This document shows positions 36,658 to 43,316 of a DNA stretch of 43,316 nt, piece after piece. Source of the DNA: a virus; the IMG/VR virus record IMGVR_UViG_3300008107_000723, positions 629 through 43,944 of that record. One strand, written 5' to 3'. The position numbers and the translations under genes were made by a program. Position 1 is the first letter of the stretch; each line of letters opens with the position of its first letter. The notes beneath the pieces are model-generated. The model did no database searches, was not told where the DNA came from, and saw only the letters and a list, made by a program, of their open reading frames with translations.

Positions 36658-37954
36658 GAAGGCTTTCGTTTTTTCGGAGCCGGGTACTGGTAAGACCCTC
36701 TCGGCGCTTTGGGCAGCAGACTACTTGATGACACGCGGCGATGTGCGCCGCTGTTTAATTCTTTGTCCGTTGTCGATCATGCAGTCAGCATGGATGGGTG
36801 ACTTGAACAGCAGCATCATTCATCGCTCTGCCGTTGTAGCGCACCACTCTCAAGCTAGTCGCCGCATCGAGATGGTTCAGCAAAGTTATGAGTTCGTCAT
36901 TACCAACTACGACGGGTTGAACTTAATTGCGGACGAAGTAGTCAATGACGGTAGGTTTGATCTCATCATTGTTGACGAAGCCAATGCGTACAAAACCATC
37001 ACAACGAAACGATGGAAGGCATTGAAGTCGTTAATAACACCAACGACACATCTGTGGATGATGACGGGTACGCCTGCATCACAGTCACCAGCAGACGCGT
37101 ATGGCTTGGCGCGTTTAGTTAATCCTGAAGGCATACCGAAGTTCTTCACAGGCTGGCGTGACAAGGTGATGCAGAAGCTCACGCAATTTAAATGGGTTGC
37201 CAAAGCATCAGCAGCAGACGAAGTACATCGCGCCTTACAGCCAGCGATACGGTTTACTAAAGCGCAGTGCCTTGATTTACCGCCCGTGCTGACAATGACG
37301 CGTGAGGTTCCGCTAACACCACAGCAAGCCAAGTACTACAACTTGTTGAAAGAACGCATGATGGTCAAGGCCGCAGGCGAAACAATCACTGCGGTGAATG
37401 CCGCTGCTGGAGTATCTAAACTGTTGCAAATATCGTGCGGCGCAGCATACACAGACGATAAAGAAATTGTGACGTTTGATTCAGCCCCACGACTAGCGGT
37501 GCTGGAAGAAATCCTTGAAGAAACTAGCCGCAAAGTTATTATCTTTGCTTTATTTAGAAGCACCATTGACAGCATACACACGCACTTACTAAAGAAAAAT
37601 GTGACTGCCGAATGTATCCACGGAGATGTACCGCCTAGTAAACGCGCAGATATTATTCGTCGCTTCCAAGTAGAGAAAGACCCACGCGTATTAGTTATGC
37701 AACCACAAGCGAGTGCGCATGGAATCACACTGACGGCGGCTGATACGGTTGTCTTCTATGGTCCATTGATGTCCGTTGAGCAGTACACACAGTGCATAGC
37801 CCGTGCAGATAGGAAGGGTCAAGACTCCGACAAAGTAACGGTTGTGCACATAGAAGGCTCACCGATTGAGAAGAAAATGTTTAAAGCTTTGCAACTAAAA
37901 GTGACCGACCACGCATTGCTTACGCAATTATTCAACACTGAAATAAATTCTTGA
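36602..37954 (+). CDS. SNF2/DEAD-like helicase, N-terminus missing, 450 aa
   Basis: ATPase/helicase motifs: Walker A S25-EPGTGK-T32, motif II VDEAN (124-128, DEAN instead of DEAH), motif III MTGTPA (154-159), and C-terminal motifs in KVIIFALFRSTIDSIH, RVLVMQPQASAHGITLTAAD and IARADRKGQDSDKVTV. That is a complete two-domain SF2 core. The first 16 residues (MTMARQRLLSIGDSTT) are out-of-frame sequence of the preceding fragment, and the normal N-module is absent, so the true start is unclear. It probably helps remodel DNA at replication or recombination. It lies before a coiled-coil gene and the ssDNA-binding protein. Confidence 0.82.
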   Translation: MTMARQRLLSIGDSTTLNKKAFVFSEPGTGKTLSALWAADYLMTRGDVRRCLILCPLSIMQSAWMGDLNSSIIHRSAVVAHHSQASRRIEMVQQSYEFVITNYDGLNLIADEVVNDGRFDLIIVDEANAYKTITTKRWKALKSLITPTTHLWMMTGTPASQSPADAYGLARLVNPEGIPKFFTGWRDKVMQKLTQFKWVAKASAADEVHRALQPAIRFTKAQCLDLPPVLTMTREVPLTPQQAKYYNLLKERMMVKAAGETITAVNAAAGVSKLLQISCGAAYTDDKEIVTFDSAPRLAVLEEILEETSRKVIIFALFRSTIDSIHTHLLKKNVTAECIHGDVPPSKRADIIRRFQVEKDPRVLVMQPQASAHGITLTAADTVVFYGPLMSVEQYTQCIARADRKGQDSDKVTVVHIEGSPIEKKMFKALQLKVTDHALLTQLFNTEINS

Positions 37955-37984
37955 AAGGGGGTTGCATTCAAATCCAAACCGCAG

Positions 37985-38005
37985 TAATCTGTCAAACGCT
38001 AGACA
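37985..38005 (+). promoter_or_regulatory. Palindromic operator candidate (copy 3) with weak promoter
   Basis: TGTCAAACGCTAGACA at 37990-38005 keeps TGTC-N8-GACA, though its inner arms match only partly. TTGCAT (37962-37967) and TAATCT (37985-37990) lie 17 bp apart just upstream and could be a weak promoter with its start in the palindrome. The gap 37955-38025 is the only clear intergenic gap in the replication block. Confidence 0.4.
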
Positions 38006-38025
38006 AACAATAATAGGAGAAGCAG

Positions 38026-38439
38026 ATGTCCGATACAGTCACAGAGCTTATTCCAATGGATAAGCTCGCAAAGATTTATCGCAAGATCAAGGAAGAAATT
38101 GATGTGCTGACAAAGGAGTACGACACCAAAGTCGAACTGCTCAAAGCACAGCAAGACGAACTTCGTTTTGCAATGAAAGACCAGATGAAAGCCCTCGGGG
38201 TCAAGTCTGTTAACACCACCTTCGGCACCGTGTCTATGATTAACAAGACGCGTTACAGCACAGATGATTGGGACTCGTTCAAGAAGTTTGTTGTTATGAA
38301 CGACGTTGTTGATCTTCTGGAAAAGCGTATTGCTCAAACCAATATGGCTCGGTTCCTCGAAGAAAATCCCGGCAGTGTACCGCCCGGATTAAATGCCTTT
38401 TCTGATTTTGAAATCAGAGTTACTAAACCCTCTAAGTGA
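38026..38439 (+). CDS. Coiled-coil protein before SSB, 137 aa
   Basis: A 137-residue protein with a long coiled coil (residues 10-60: MDKLAKIYRKIKEEIDVLTK, EYDTKVELLKAQQDELRFAM, KDQMKALG), a small conserved-looking middle (SVNTTFGTVSMINKTRYSTD, DWDSFKKFVVMND) and a helical end. It resembles Gp157-like phage proteins that occur near recombination genes. The leader AATAGGAGAAGCAGATG matches the small-RNA seed with one G-U pair. It may partner the ssDNA-binding protein that follows. Confidence 0.72.
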   Translation: MSDTVTELIPMDKLAKIYRKIKEEIDVLTKEYDTKVELLKAQQDELRFAMKDQMKALGVKSVNTTFGTVSMINKTRYSTDDWDSFKKFVVMNDVVDLLEKRIAQTNMARFLEENPGSVPPGLNAFSDFEIRVTKPSK

Positions 38440-38448
38440 GATTACGAT

Positions 38449-39393
38449 ATGTCAAATATAACGCTTTTTTCTTCCTCAAACGCTCCCGCATTTGCCCGCA
38501 ATAACGCACTGTCTGAAACCGCTTTAGCTTTAACTGGCGGTGGTACTGGCACCAGCACCAAGCGCATCTCCATTAAAGGCGGTGTGTTTCGTTTAGTAGC
38601 TGGCGGTAAAGAAGTTGCTGCGATTGATGATCGCCATCTGGACGTCATCATTGTTAAAGCTGCTCCCAAGGTCAGCCGTATTTTCTACGCTAAAGCGTAC
38701 GACTCCGAGAACATCACAGGACCAGACTGCTGGTCTAACGATGGCGAGAAGCCTGATGCCACAGCACAGAACAAACAGTCGCAGACGTGTATTTCGTGCG
38801 CACAGAATCAAGCAGGTTCGGGTCAGGGTAATAGCCGTGCGTGTCGTTATCAGCAGCGTTTGGCAGTCGTGTTGGAGAGTAATCCTAATGGGGATGTATT
38901 GCAGTTGACGCTGCCAGCAACATCGGTGTTCGGTAAAGAAGACGGTGACAAGCGTCCTCTGCAAGCCTATGCACGTCATCTGGCACTTTCAAACCCGCCT
39001 GTTAATCCTGAACAGATCGTAACCCGTATGCGCTTTGATACGAAGGCCGAGTCGCCTAAGTTATTTTTCCAACCCCTGCGTTGGTTGACTGAAGACGAGT
39101 ACGCCGTTGTGCAAGAGCAAGCTACCTCAACTGATGCGAGTCGTGCAGTGGTCATGACGGTTGCACAAACGGATGGCGTTAAGCAGTCTGCGCCTCTGTC
39201 GCTGCCCGGCAAGGCTCCTGTTGTTGAGGAAGAAGAGGAAGCACCGAAACCTAAAGCTGCGAAGAAGCCGAAGGTTGAAGTAGCCGACGCGGATGACGAG
39301 CCTGAAGTTCGCAAGGATTCAGCCAAGCCCACAGCCGTGCCAGAGAAGAAGTCGAAGCTGGCAGACATCGTGTCTGATTGGGACGACGAGTAA
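38449..39393 (+). CDS. Single-stranded DNA-binding protein, 314 aa
   Basis: The N-terminal 200 residues form an OB-fold-like domain with a zinc-like insert: DCWSNDGEKPDATAQ, then CISCAQNQAGSGQGNSRACR. Strands (LDVIIVKAAPKVSRIFYAKA, RLAVVLESNPNGDVLQLTLP) and the region QIVTRMRFDTKAESPKLFFQ follow. The C-terminus is Glu/Lys-rich (VEEEEEAPKPKAAKKPKVEV) and ends SDWDDE, the acidic tip used by T7 gp2.5- and T4 gp32-like proteins to contact polymerase and helicase. It coats ssDNA at the fork. Identification relies on the C-tail, length and neighbours. Confidence 0.8.
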   Translation: MSNITLFSSSNAPAFARNNALSETALALTGGGTGTSTKRISIKGGVFRLVAGGKEVAAIDDRHLDVIIVKAAPKVSRIFYAKAYDSENITGPDCWSNDGEKPDATAQNKQSQTCISCAQNQAGSGQGNSRACRYQQRLAVVLESNPNGDVLQLTLPATSVFGKEDGDKRPLQAYARHLALSNPPVNPEQIVTRMRFDTKAESPKLFFQPLRWLTEDEYAVVQEQATSTDASRAVVMTVAQTDGVKQSAPLSLPGKAPVVEEEEEAPKPKAAKKPKVEVADADDEPEVRKDSAKPTAVPEKKSKLADIVSDWDDE

Positions 39394-39583
39394 AGCTACG
39401 GGGGAAAGCGGATGCTGGTGACTGCACCTCCTATGCGGTTATGGCGTGCCAGACGCAGCGAGTACCCCACCAAACAGCCCAGCCGGAGGTGGCGCATATA
39501 ACACCGGCAGCGGGGGCTAGAGTTTCCTTTGGTTGTAGCTACACCTACTTTAGTGACCCCGCACCTTTTTATAGGAGAAGCAA
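39394..39583 (+). other. GC-rich non-coding gap, possible 29-aa ORF or structured RNA
   Basis: About 190 bp after the SSB stop has higher G+C than its neighbours and no long convincing frame. One small frame (ATG 39412 to TAA 39501, MLVTAPPMRLWRARRSEYPT and 9 more residues) follows GGGGGA and is very basic. GGTG/CACC and CCGG/CCGG pairs around 39485-39515 could fold. The remainder up to 39571 shows only the leader ATAGGAGAAGC of the next gene. Nothing firm. Confidence 0.35.
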
Positions 39584-39844
39584 ATGTTTGATGGAAAAAC
39601 ATACAACGCAGAACGCGACAAAGATCGCTTAAAGACACAACTGTTTAATGTCTGGCGGCTAATGAAAGACAGCCGTTGGAGAACGTTGGAGCAGATTTCA
39701 GAGAAGGTTGGTTGTCCTGAAGCAAGTGTAAGTGCAAGGCTTCGGGATTTCCGTAAACGCCAGTTCGGTAGCCATACAGTTGAACGCGAGTATGTGCGCC
39801 GAGGTTTATTCAAGTATCGACTTATACCCAATGAAGAACACTAA
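39584..39844 (+). CDS. Winged-helix protein, 86 aa
   Basis: An 86-residue wHTH: DRLKTQLFNVWRLMKDSRWR, TLEQISEKVGCPEASVSARL, RDFRKRQFGSHTVEREYVRR, ending GLFKYRLI. The L-x-x-I-x-x-x-x-G-x-x-E-A-S-V-S-A-R-L-R-D-x-R-K motif is frequent in small phage proteins beside replication genes. It probably binds DNA at the origin or a promoter. The leader AGGAGAAGCAAATG is a 14-nt exact match to the small-RNA seed. Stop and next start share TAATG. Confidence 0.78.
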   Translation: MFDGKTYNAERDKDRLKTQLFNVWRLMKDSRWRTLEQISEKVGCPEASVSARLRDFRKRQFGSHTVEREYVRRGLFKYRLIPNEEH

Positions 39845-40125
39845 TGGCCTATTCACAAAAAATAATTGATTCAATTGCCGCCGCGCCTAAATCGTTGGGA
39901 AACCAGCTTGGGCGATGGGCAGTGCATTTAGATTTCCCAGTGACGAAGATTGCTTACGCACTTGGGGTCACAAGGCAGACAGTTTACAACTGGTTCATAG
40001 GCAAGACCGATGTGTTTATTGCTTACGAAGAGCGTGTGGACTTTCTATTAAAAATAATGAAGGCATCTAAAAGTGCCGATGAAGCATGGAGAAAAATATG
40101 TCAAGCGTACGGCCTGAAACCCTAA
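39844..40125 (+). CDS. HTH protein, 93 aa
   Basis: Residues 20-60 form a helix-turn-helix (SLGNQLGRWAVHLDFPVTKI, AYALGVTRQTVYNWFIGKTD). This A-x-x-L-G-V-T-R-Q-T-V-Y-N-W-F pattern is shared with small phage regulators. C-terminal helices (RVDFLLKIMKASKSADEAWR) may dimerise. It is another candidate for binding the palindromes of this genome. Overlaps the next gene by 28 bp. Confidence 0.75.
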   Translation: MAYSQKIIDSIAAAPKSLGNQLGRWAVHLDFPVTKIAYALGVTRQTVYNWFIGKTDVFIAYEERVDFLLKIMKASKSADEAWRKICQAYGLKP

Positions 40126-40298
40126 CCGATAAAGAACTATTAAAAGCAGGCTACATACTGTGGAGTGATGAAGCAGGGATGCCCGTTTTGTTTCAGAAAG
40201 AATTGTTAAAACGTTGCGCTGGGCTGCTGGATAAACTTGAGTTTAGTGGACTTAACAAGCAACAAGAAGACCCCAAACAACTCCGCCTGTTCGATTAA
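40098..40298 (+). CDS. Small phage protein, 66 aa
   Basis: The start is set at ATG 40098, 6 nt after GGAG; ATG 40086 is possible. It reads MSSVRPETLTDKELLKAGYI, LWSDEAGMPVLFQKELLKRC, AGLLDKLEFSGLNKQQEDPK, QLRLFD. The T-L-x-x-x-E-L-x...Y...G-M-P-x-x-F-Q-x-E-L-L-x-R pattern is common for small phage helical proteins located just before primase/helicase genes. The ending QLRLFD is like the sliding-clamp-binding peptide QLxLF, a notable sign of a clamp partner. Confidence 0.72.
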   Translation: MSSVRPETLTDKELLKAGYILWSDEAGMPVLFQKELLKRCAGLLDKLEFSGLNKQQEDPKQLRLFD

Positions 40299-40313
40299 AT
40301 CCAAAGGAAGTAT

Positions 40314-43205
40314 ATGACTCCGCTTGAATTTCTAGCGGTTGTCTTGCCGTCTCCAGAGCACGGGTTGTATTGCGCTTGCGAATTGACGGACAAGAAAGAG
40401 CATATCTTTGTTGAAGACACCGCTGAGTTTTATCCCAAGGTTAATGCGTGGGTGGAGAATAAATGCAATGTGTACTTTGCATTGGCTACGTTTGACGAAA
40501 AAGTTGCGCAGATTAAAGGCAATAAGGACAGACGCACGATTCCTAACTCGCGCTTTATCAAGGCATTGTTTCTTGATCTGGATGGGTATGAGTCAAAGAA
40601 AGCTGCGGCACAAGCGTTAAATCAATTCATGGCAAAGACGGGGCTTGACTTGCTCGGTACGCCTTGGATCGTTGCGTCTGGTGGCGGCTTGCATTGCTAT
40701 TGGCCTTTGGAAGAAACCATCGAGGTCGCGGTGTGGAAGCCTGTTGCTGAAAACTTTAAGCGCCTGTGTGCGCAAGAAGAACTGCGCATTGATAATACCG
40801 TTACCGCAGACTCTGCAAGGGTGCTTCGTCTTCCTGAAACGTTTAACTTTAAAGAAAAGTATGGTGCGCCGCGTGAGGTGCGCATACTAACCGAAGGAGA
40901 CATATTTGATTTTGAAACGCTGGCCGAACACATCCGCAGTCAGTTAACAACACTACCACCAGTAACAACGAGCAACGTCATTGAGCTACCCGGAACGCGA
41001 CCCGCTGCACCGTCGGCTACTAGCGTCAAACTGTTTGAGAATTCAGTGACGAAGTTTCGCACCATCGTCGAAAAGACCAAGGCAGGTACAGGCTGCGGTC
41101 AACTTGCATACTACATAGAGAATGCACAAGAAGATGGTATGGAGCCGCTCTGGCGGGGGATGCTGTCGATTGCACAGAAGTGTGAAGAATCAGAGAAGGC
41201 GGTTGTGTGGCTGTCTCAGATGCACCCATACGATGAAGAGCGTATGCACACTAAGCTGCGGGAAATTAGAGGCCCTTACCCTTGCACTAAGTTCGACAGT
41301 GAGAATCCCGGCGTATGTACTAGCTGTCCTCACTGGGGCAAGATAACAAATCCGTTAGCGTTGGGCAGAGAGTACGCAGTCGAGACGCAAGAGAAGCACG
41401 TCGAGGTGCAGCTTGATAAGGAAATTAAAAAGATTCTGCGCCCTGAACCGCCACGGGGCTATGCCTATGGTCAGAACGGTGGAGTGTTTATTGAGCGTGA
41501 TGATGAGGATGCAGACGGCAATAAGATTAAGCGCCAGATAATGCTCTTGCCTTACGACTTGTTTCCTGTGGACATCTTAAATCAGAACGGCGAACACACT
41601 GTACACATGTTAGCTACTAGGAGAGAGGGTGCTCAGACCATAACGTTTCCACAGAAATGTGCAGTCAGTAAAGAAGAAACGTTGAAGCACTTAGCTACGC
41701 AGAACGTCATTGCATCTTTTGGGTCAGGCAACGATAAGAACTTGTTTGATTTTATTCGCGCTTGTGTAGAGAAGTTGTCGATGGATAAGGCCCCGATCAA
41801 AGTGCCGTCTAACTATGGTTGGCAGACTGATGATACGTATGTGTTTGCAGGCAAGATATTTTTCAAAGGCGGCAGCGTTGAAGTGCCTATGCCGGGGCTT
41901 GAGAATATTGTTATGCACACGAAGCCTACAGGTTCGTTGGATATATGGCGGCAGTTCGTCAACATGATGATCCGAAAGAAAATGTGGGATCACTTAACCG
42001 TCACGATGATGAGTATGGCTTCACCTTTGATGCGCTTTACAGGCATCTATGGCTTAACGGTGCACTTGGGTTCTACTGAGTCAGGCACAGGTAAGACACT
42101 GGCGTTAGAAGCTGCGGCTTCTGTATGGGGGCATCCTGTTCACTACCGCACAGGTAAGGGCACATCGCCTGTAGCTATGCAGCAGCGCATGGGTTTGTTA
42201 AACAGTCATCCGTTGGTAACAGACGAGATCACTGCTAAGAACCGTAAAGACTTTGAATGGTTCCCTGAGTTCTTGTTGGATAACACAGAGGGTCGTGGCA
42301 AGGAACGTATGGAGTCTGGGTCAAACAAAGAACGTTTGAACTTATCCACGTGGGCGTCCATGACGTTCATGTCATCCAACACCCATGCCGTAGACTACCT
42401 GACAGGGGGACGTAAGCACTCCTCTGAGGGCGAACTTAGACGTTTGCTTGAGTTCATCATGGATCAAGAACTTTCTTGGGAGCCACATGAGATTGAAATC
42501 ATTAAGTCGTTGGCGAATAATTACGCGGTGGCAGGAGAAGCGTTCGTCAAGTTTATGGTTGAGAATGTCGAACTTCTGTCGCGTCTTGTCCCAGAAGTGG
42601 TAGCTGAGATGTACAAGGAGTTCAACGCTACCAATGACGAACGTTTCTGGATGGCAGGTATTGGATGCACAGCAGCCGCGTGTGTTCTAACTTCGGATAA
42701 GCATGCAGGTATTGTGAATGTACCGATTGACCCTATCCTCAAGTCACTAAAGAAAGTCGTTGCATTCATGCGCTCTAGTATAAAAGCCGGAAGCCGCACA
42801 GCTGAGGATGTACTAAACAGCTTTACACGTGAGTACTACGGTAGTTTGATCGTGGTGAAGTTCAATGCTGCTGATGGCGTTTTAGCTGAGTTAGGTAATG
42901 GCGGTGCGATTGATGCGTCAACTACTCGGTCACACGTTATGGGGCGCATCGAGCACGGCATAACTCCGGGGTTCACTGATTACTTTATTGAGGAGCGTTT
43001 GCTAAAAGCATTCTGTTCTTCCATGAGTTTTGGTTACTCCGACTTTAAACGCCAGCTTGAGCTTATGTGTGCAGTTACGCATATGCCCAAGAAAGACATG
43101 ATGGCAAAAACCAAAGGCCCGCAGATGCGTGTTCCCGTGCTGAAAATAACCCGCCGTATAGATGAAGACGATCCTGAAAATCCGCTATCCTTGGTCGCAG
43201 CTTGA
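40314..43205 (+). CDS. PrimPol (AEP)-helicase fusion, 963 aa
   Basis: The N-terminal third is an archaeo-eukaryotic primase: D88-x-D90 (LFLDLDGY), S122-GGGLHCYW-P131, and R169-VLRLP-174. A middle part has CTSCPHWG (small PriCT/zinc-like patch). The C-terminal half is a DUF927-type P-loop helicase: Walker A G586-STESGTGKT-595, Walker B D637-E638 (LVTDEIT), and later NTHAVDYLTGGRKHSSEGEL, RRLLEFIMD. It unwinds and primes DNA at the fork, feeding the family A polymerase at 32884-34863. The fusion is common in podovirus-like and plasmid replicases. It overlaps the next start by 44 bp. Confidence 0.88.
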   Translation: MTPLEFLAVVLPSPEHGLYCACELTDKKEHIFVEDTAEFYPKVNAWVENKCNVYFALATFDEKVAQIKGNKDRRTIPNSRFIKALFLDLDGYESKKAAAQALNQFMAKTGLDLLGTPWIVASGGGLHCYWPLEETIEVAVWKPVAENFKRLCAQEELRIDNTVTADSARVLRLPETFNFKEKYGAPREVRILTEGDIFDFETLAEHIRSQLTTLPPVTTSNVIELPGTRPAAPSATSVKLFENSVTKFRTIVEKTKAGTGCGQLAYYIENAQEDGMEPLWRGMLSIAQKCEESEKAVVWLSQMHPYDEERMHTKLREIRGPYPCTKFDSENPGVCTSCPHWGKITNPLALGREYAVETQEKHVEVQLDKEIKKILRPEPPRGYAYGQNGGVFIERDDEDADGNKIKRQIMLLPYDLFPVDILNQNGEHTVHMLATRREGAQTITFPQKCAVSKEETLKHLATQNVIASFGSGNDKNLFDFIRACVEKLSMDKAPIKVPSNYGWQTDDTYVFAGKIFFKGGSVEVPMPGLENIVMHTKPTGSLDIWRQFVNMMIRKKMWDHLTVTMMSMASPLMRFTGIYGLTVHLGSTESGTGKTLALEAAASVWGHPVHYRTGKGTSPVAMQQRMGLLNSHPLVTDEITAKNRKDFEWFPEFLLDNTEGRGKERMESGSNKERLNLSTWASMTFMSSNTHAVDYLTGGRKHSSEGELRRLLEFIMDQELSWEPHEIEIIKSLANNYAVAGEAFVKFMVENVELLSRLVPEVVAEMYKEFNATNDERFWMAGIGCTAAACVLTSDKHAGIVNVPIDPILKSLKKVVAFMRSSIKAGSRTAEDVLNSFTREYYGSLIVVKFNAADGVLAELGNGGAIDASTTRSHVMGRIEHGITPGFTDYFIEERLLKAFCSSMSFGYSDFKRQLELMCAVTHMPKKDMMAKTKGPQMRVPVLKITRRIDEDDPENPLSLVAA

Positions 43206-43316
43206 ACGAGGGCAGGGGTTCTTTGTGCCTTGTTTAGATACGGAGGCCGTTAAATTAGACGGCCTCCGTAAGGCGTTGGGTCACAGACTGTTTGATGCCA
43301 AAGCCAAGATAGGTAT
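43162..43316 (+). CDS. Unknown protein, partial at right edge
   Basis: A frame starting at ATG 43162 in the end of the primase gene and running off the window after 51 codons: MKTILKIRYPWSQLERGQGF, FVPCLDTEAVKLDGLRKALG, HRLFDAKAKIG. The P-W-x-x-L-x-x-G-Q-G-F-F-V-P-C-L-D pattern is known from small phage proteins of unknown function that follow replication genes. There is no good Shine-Dalgarno, so it is probably coupled to the primase. Confidence 0.6.
   Translation, partial: MKTILKIRYPWSQLERGQGFFVPCLDTEAVKLDGLRKALGHRLFDAKAKIG
43240..43269 (+). repeat. Perfect 11-bp hairpin inside partial gene
   Basis: ACGGAGGCCGT and ACGGCCTCCGT are separated by TAAATTAG (8 nt). The stem is perfect and GC-rich, inside the coding part of the last gene (codons for TEAVKLDGLRK). 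No T-run follows, so it is not a typical terminator. Confidence 0.65.

Noticed and set aside
39378-39632. 84-aa plus-strand and 80-aa minus-strand frames after SSB
   Set aside because: They overlap the well-led winged-helix start at 39584, start inside the SSB gene or have no leader, and show no domain.
1-43316. tRNA genes
   Set aside because: No cloverleaf with conserved T-arm was recognised by eye; a tRNAscan-SE run would be decisive.

Overview
The window is one contiguous piece of a tailed double-stranded DNA phage, most likely a podovirus-like virus of an aquatic bacterium. The evidence is a complete head-assembly set on the minus strand (small and large terminase, portal, GroES-like co-chaperonin, scaffold, major capsid, SU10-type adaptor, tail fibres) and a complete replication set on the plus strand (PrimPol-helicase, family A DNA polymerase, SNF2-type helicase, ssDNA-binding protein, several nucleases). 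No integrase, excisionase, tRNA, CRISPR array, transposase or reverse transcriptase was seen. No tape-measure gene was seen, but both window ends cut through genes. The host cannot be named from this sequence.

Layout. Positions 1-22094 read leftward (minus strand, late genes). From right to left they are terminase, portal, a small alpha-helical protein, GroES-like protein, scaffold, capsid and decoration proteins, a terminator at 13776-13799, beta-rich virion proteins, a run of small Lys/Gly-rich proteins (8832-12197, one carrying a holin-like tail), neck/adaptor proteins, and then a 7-kb tail-fibre array in which large fibre proteins alternate with short accessory proteins. Positions 22095-22544 are a divergent regulatory region. 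Positions 22545-43316 read rightward. First come about 20 small early genes with near-identical ribosome-binding leaders and repeated GGGTCA/TGACCC hairpins, then a tightly overlapping set of short genes, then the replication module.

The most interesting signal is in the divergent region. A plus-strand promoter (TTGCAA, 17 bp, TATATT) is followed by about 87 nt that fold into three stem-loops, the last being a rho-independent terminator with seven T. The linker between the first two stem-loops is an exposed UUCUCC. The 15 bases at 22167-22181 are the exact reverse complement of AAGGAGAAGCAAATG, the Shine-Dalgarno plus start codon of at least three early genes of this same phage, and nearly so for about seven more. 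I infer a phage-encoded small RNA that could block translation of a whole regulon through one shared leader. Late leftward transcription through the locus would make its antisense.

Other points: a roughly 290-bp nested inverted repeat around an AT-rich core (candidate origin or MITE-like element); three TGTC-N8-GACA palindromes next to promoter-like sequences; four loci where a recognisable gene is broken, fused or changes frame (7838-8151, 11787-12197, 27524-28562, 36511-37954); an AUU start codon; a phage M20/M28-like zinc peptidase; and a 469-residue Cys/Tyr/Asp-rich protein of unknown function.
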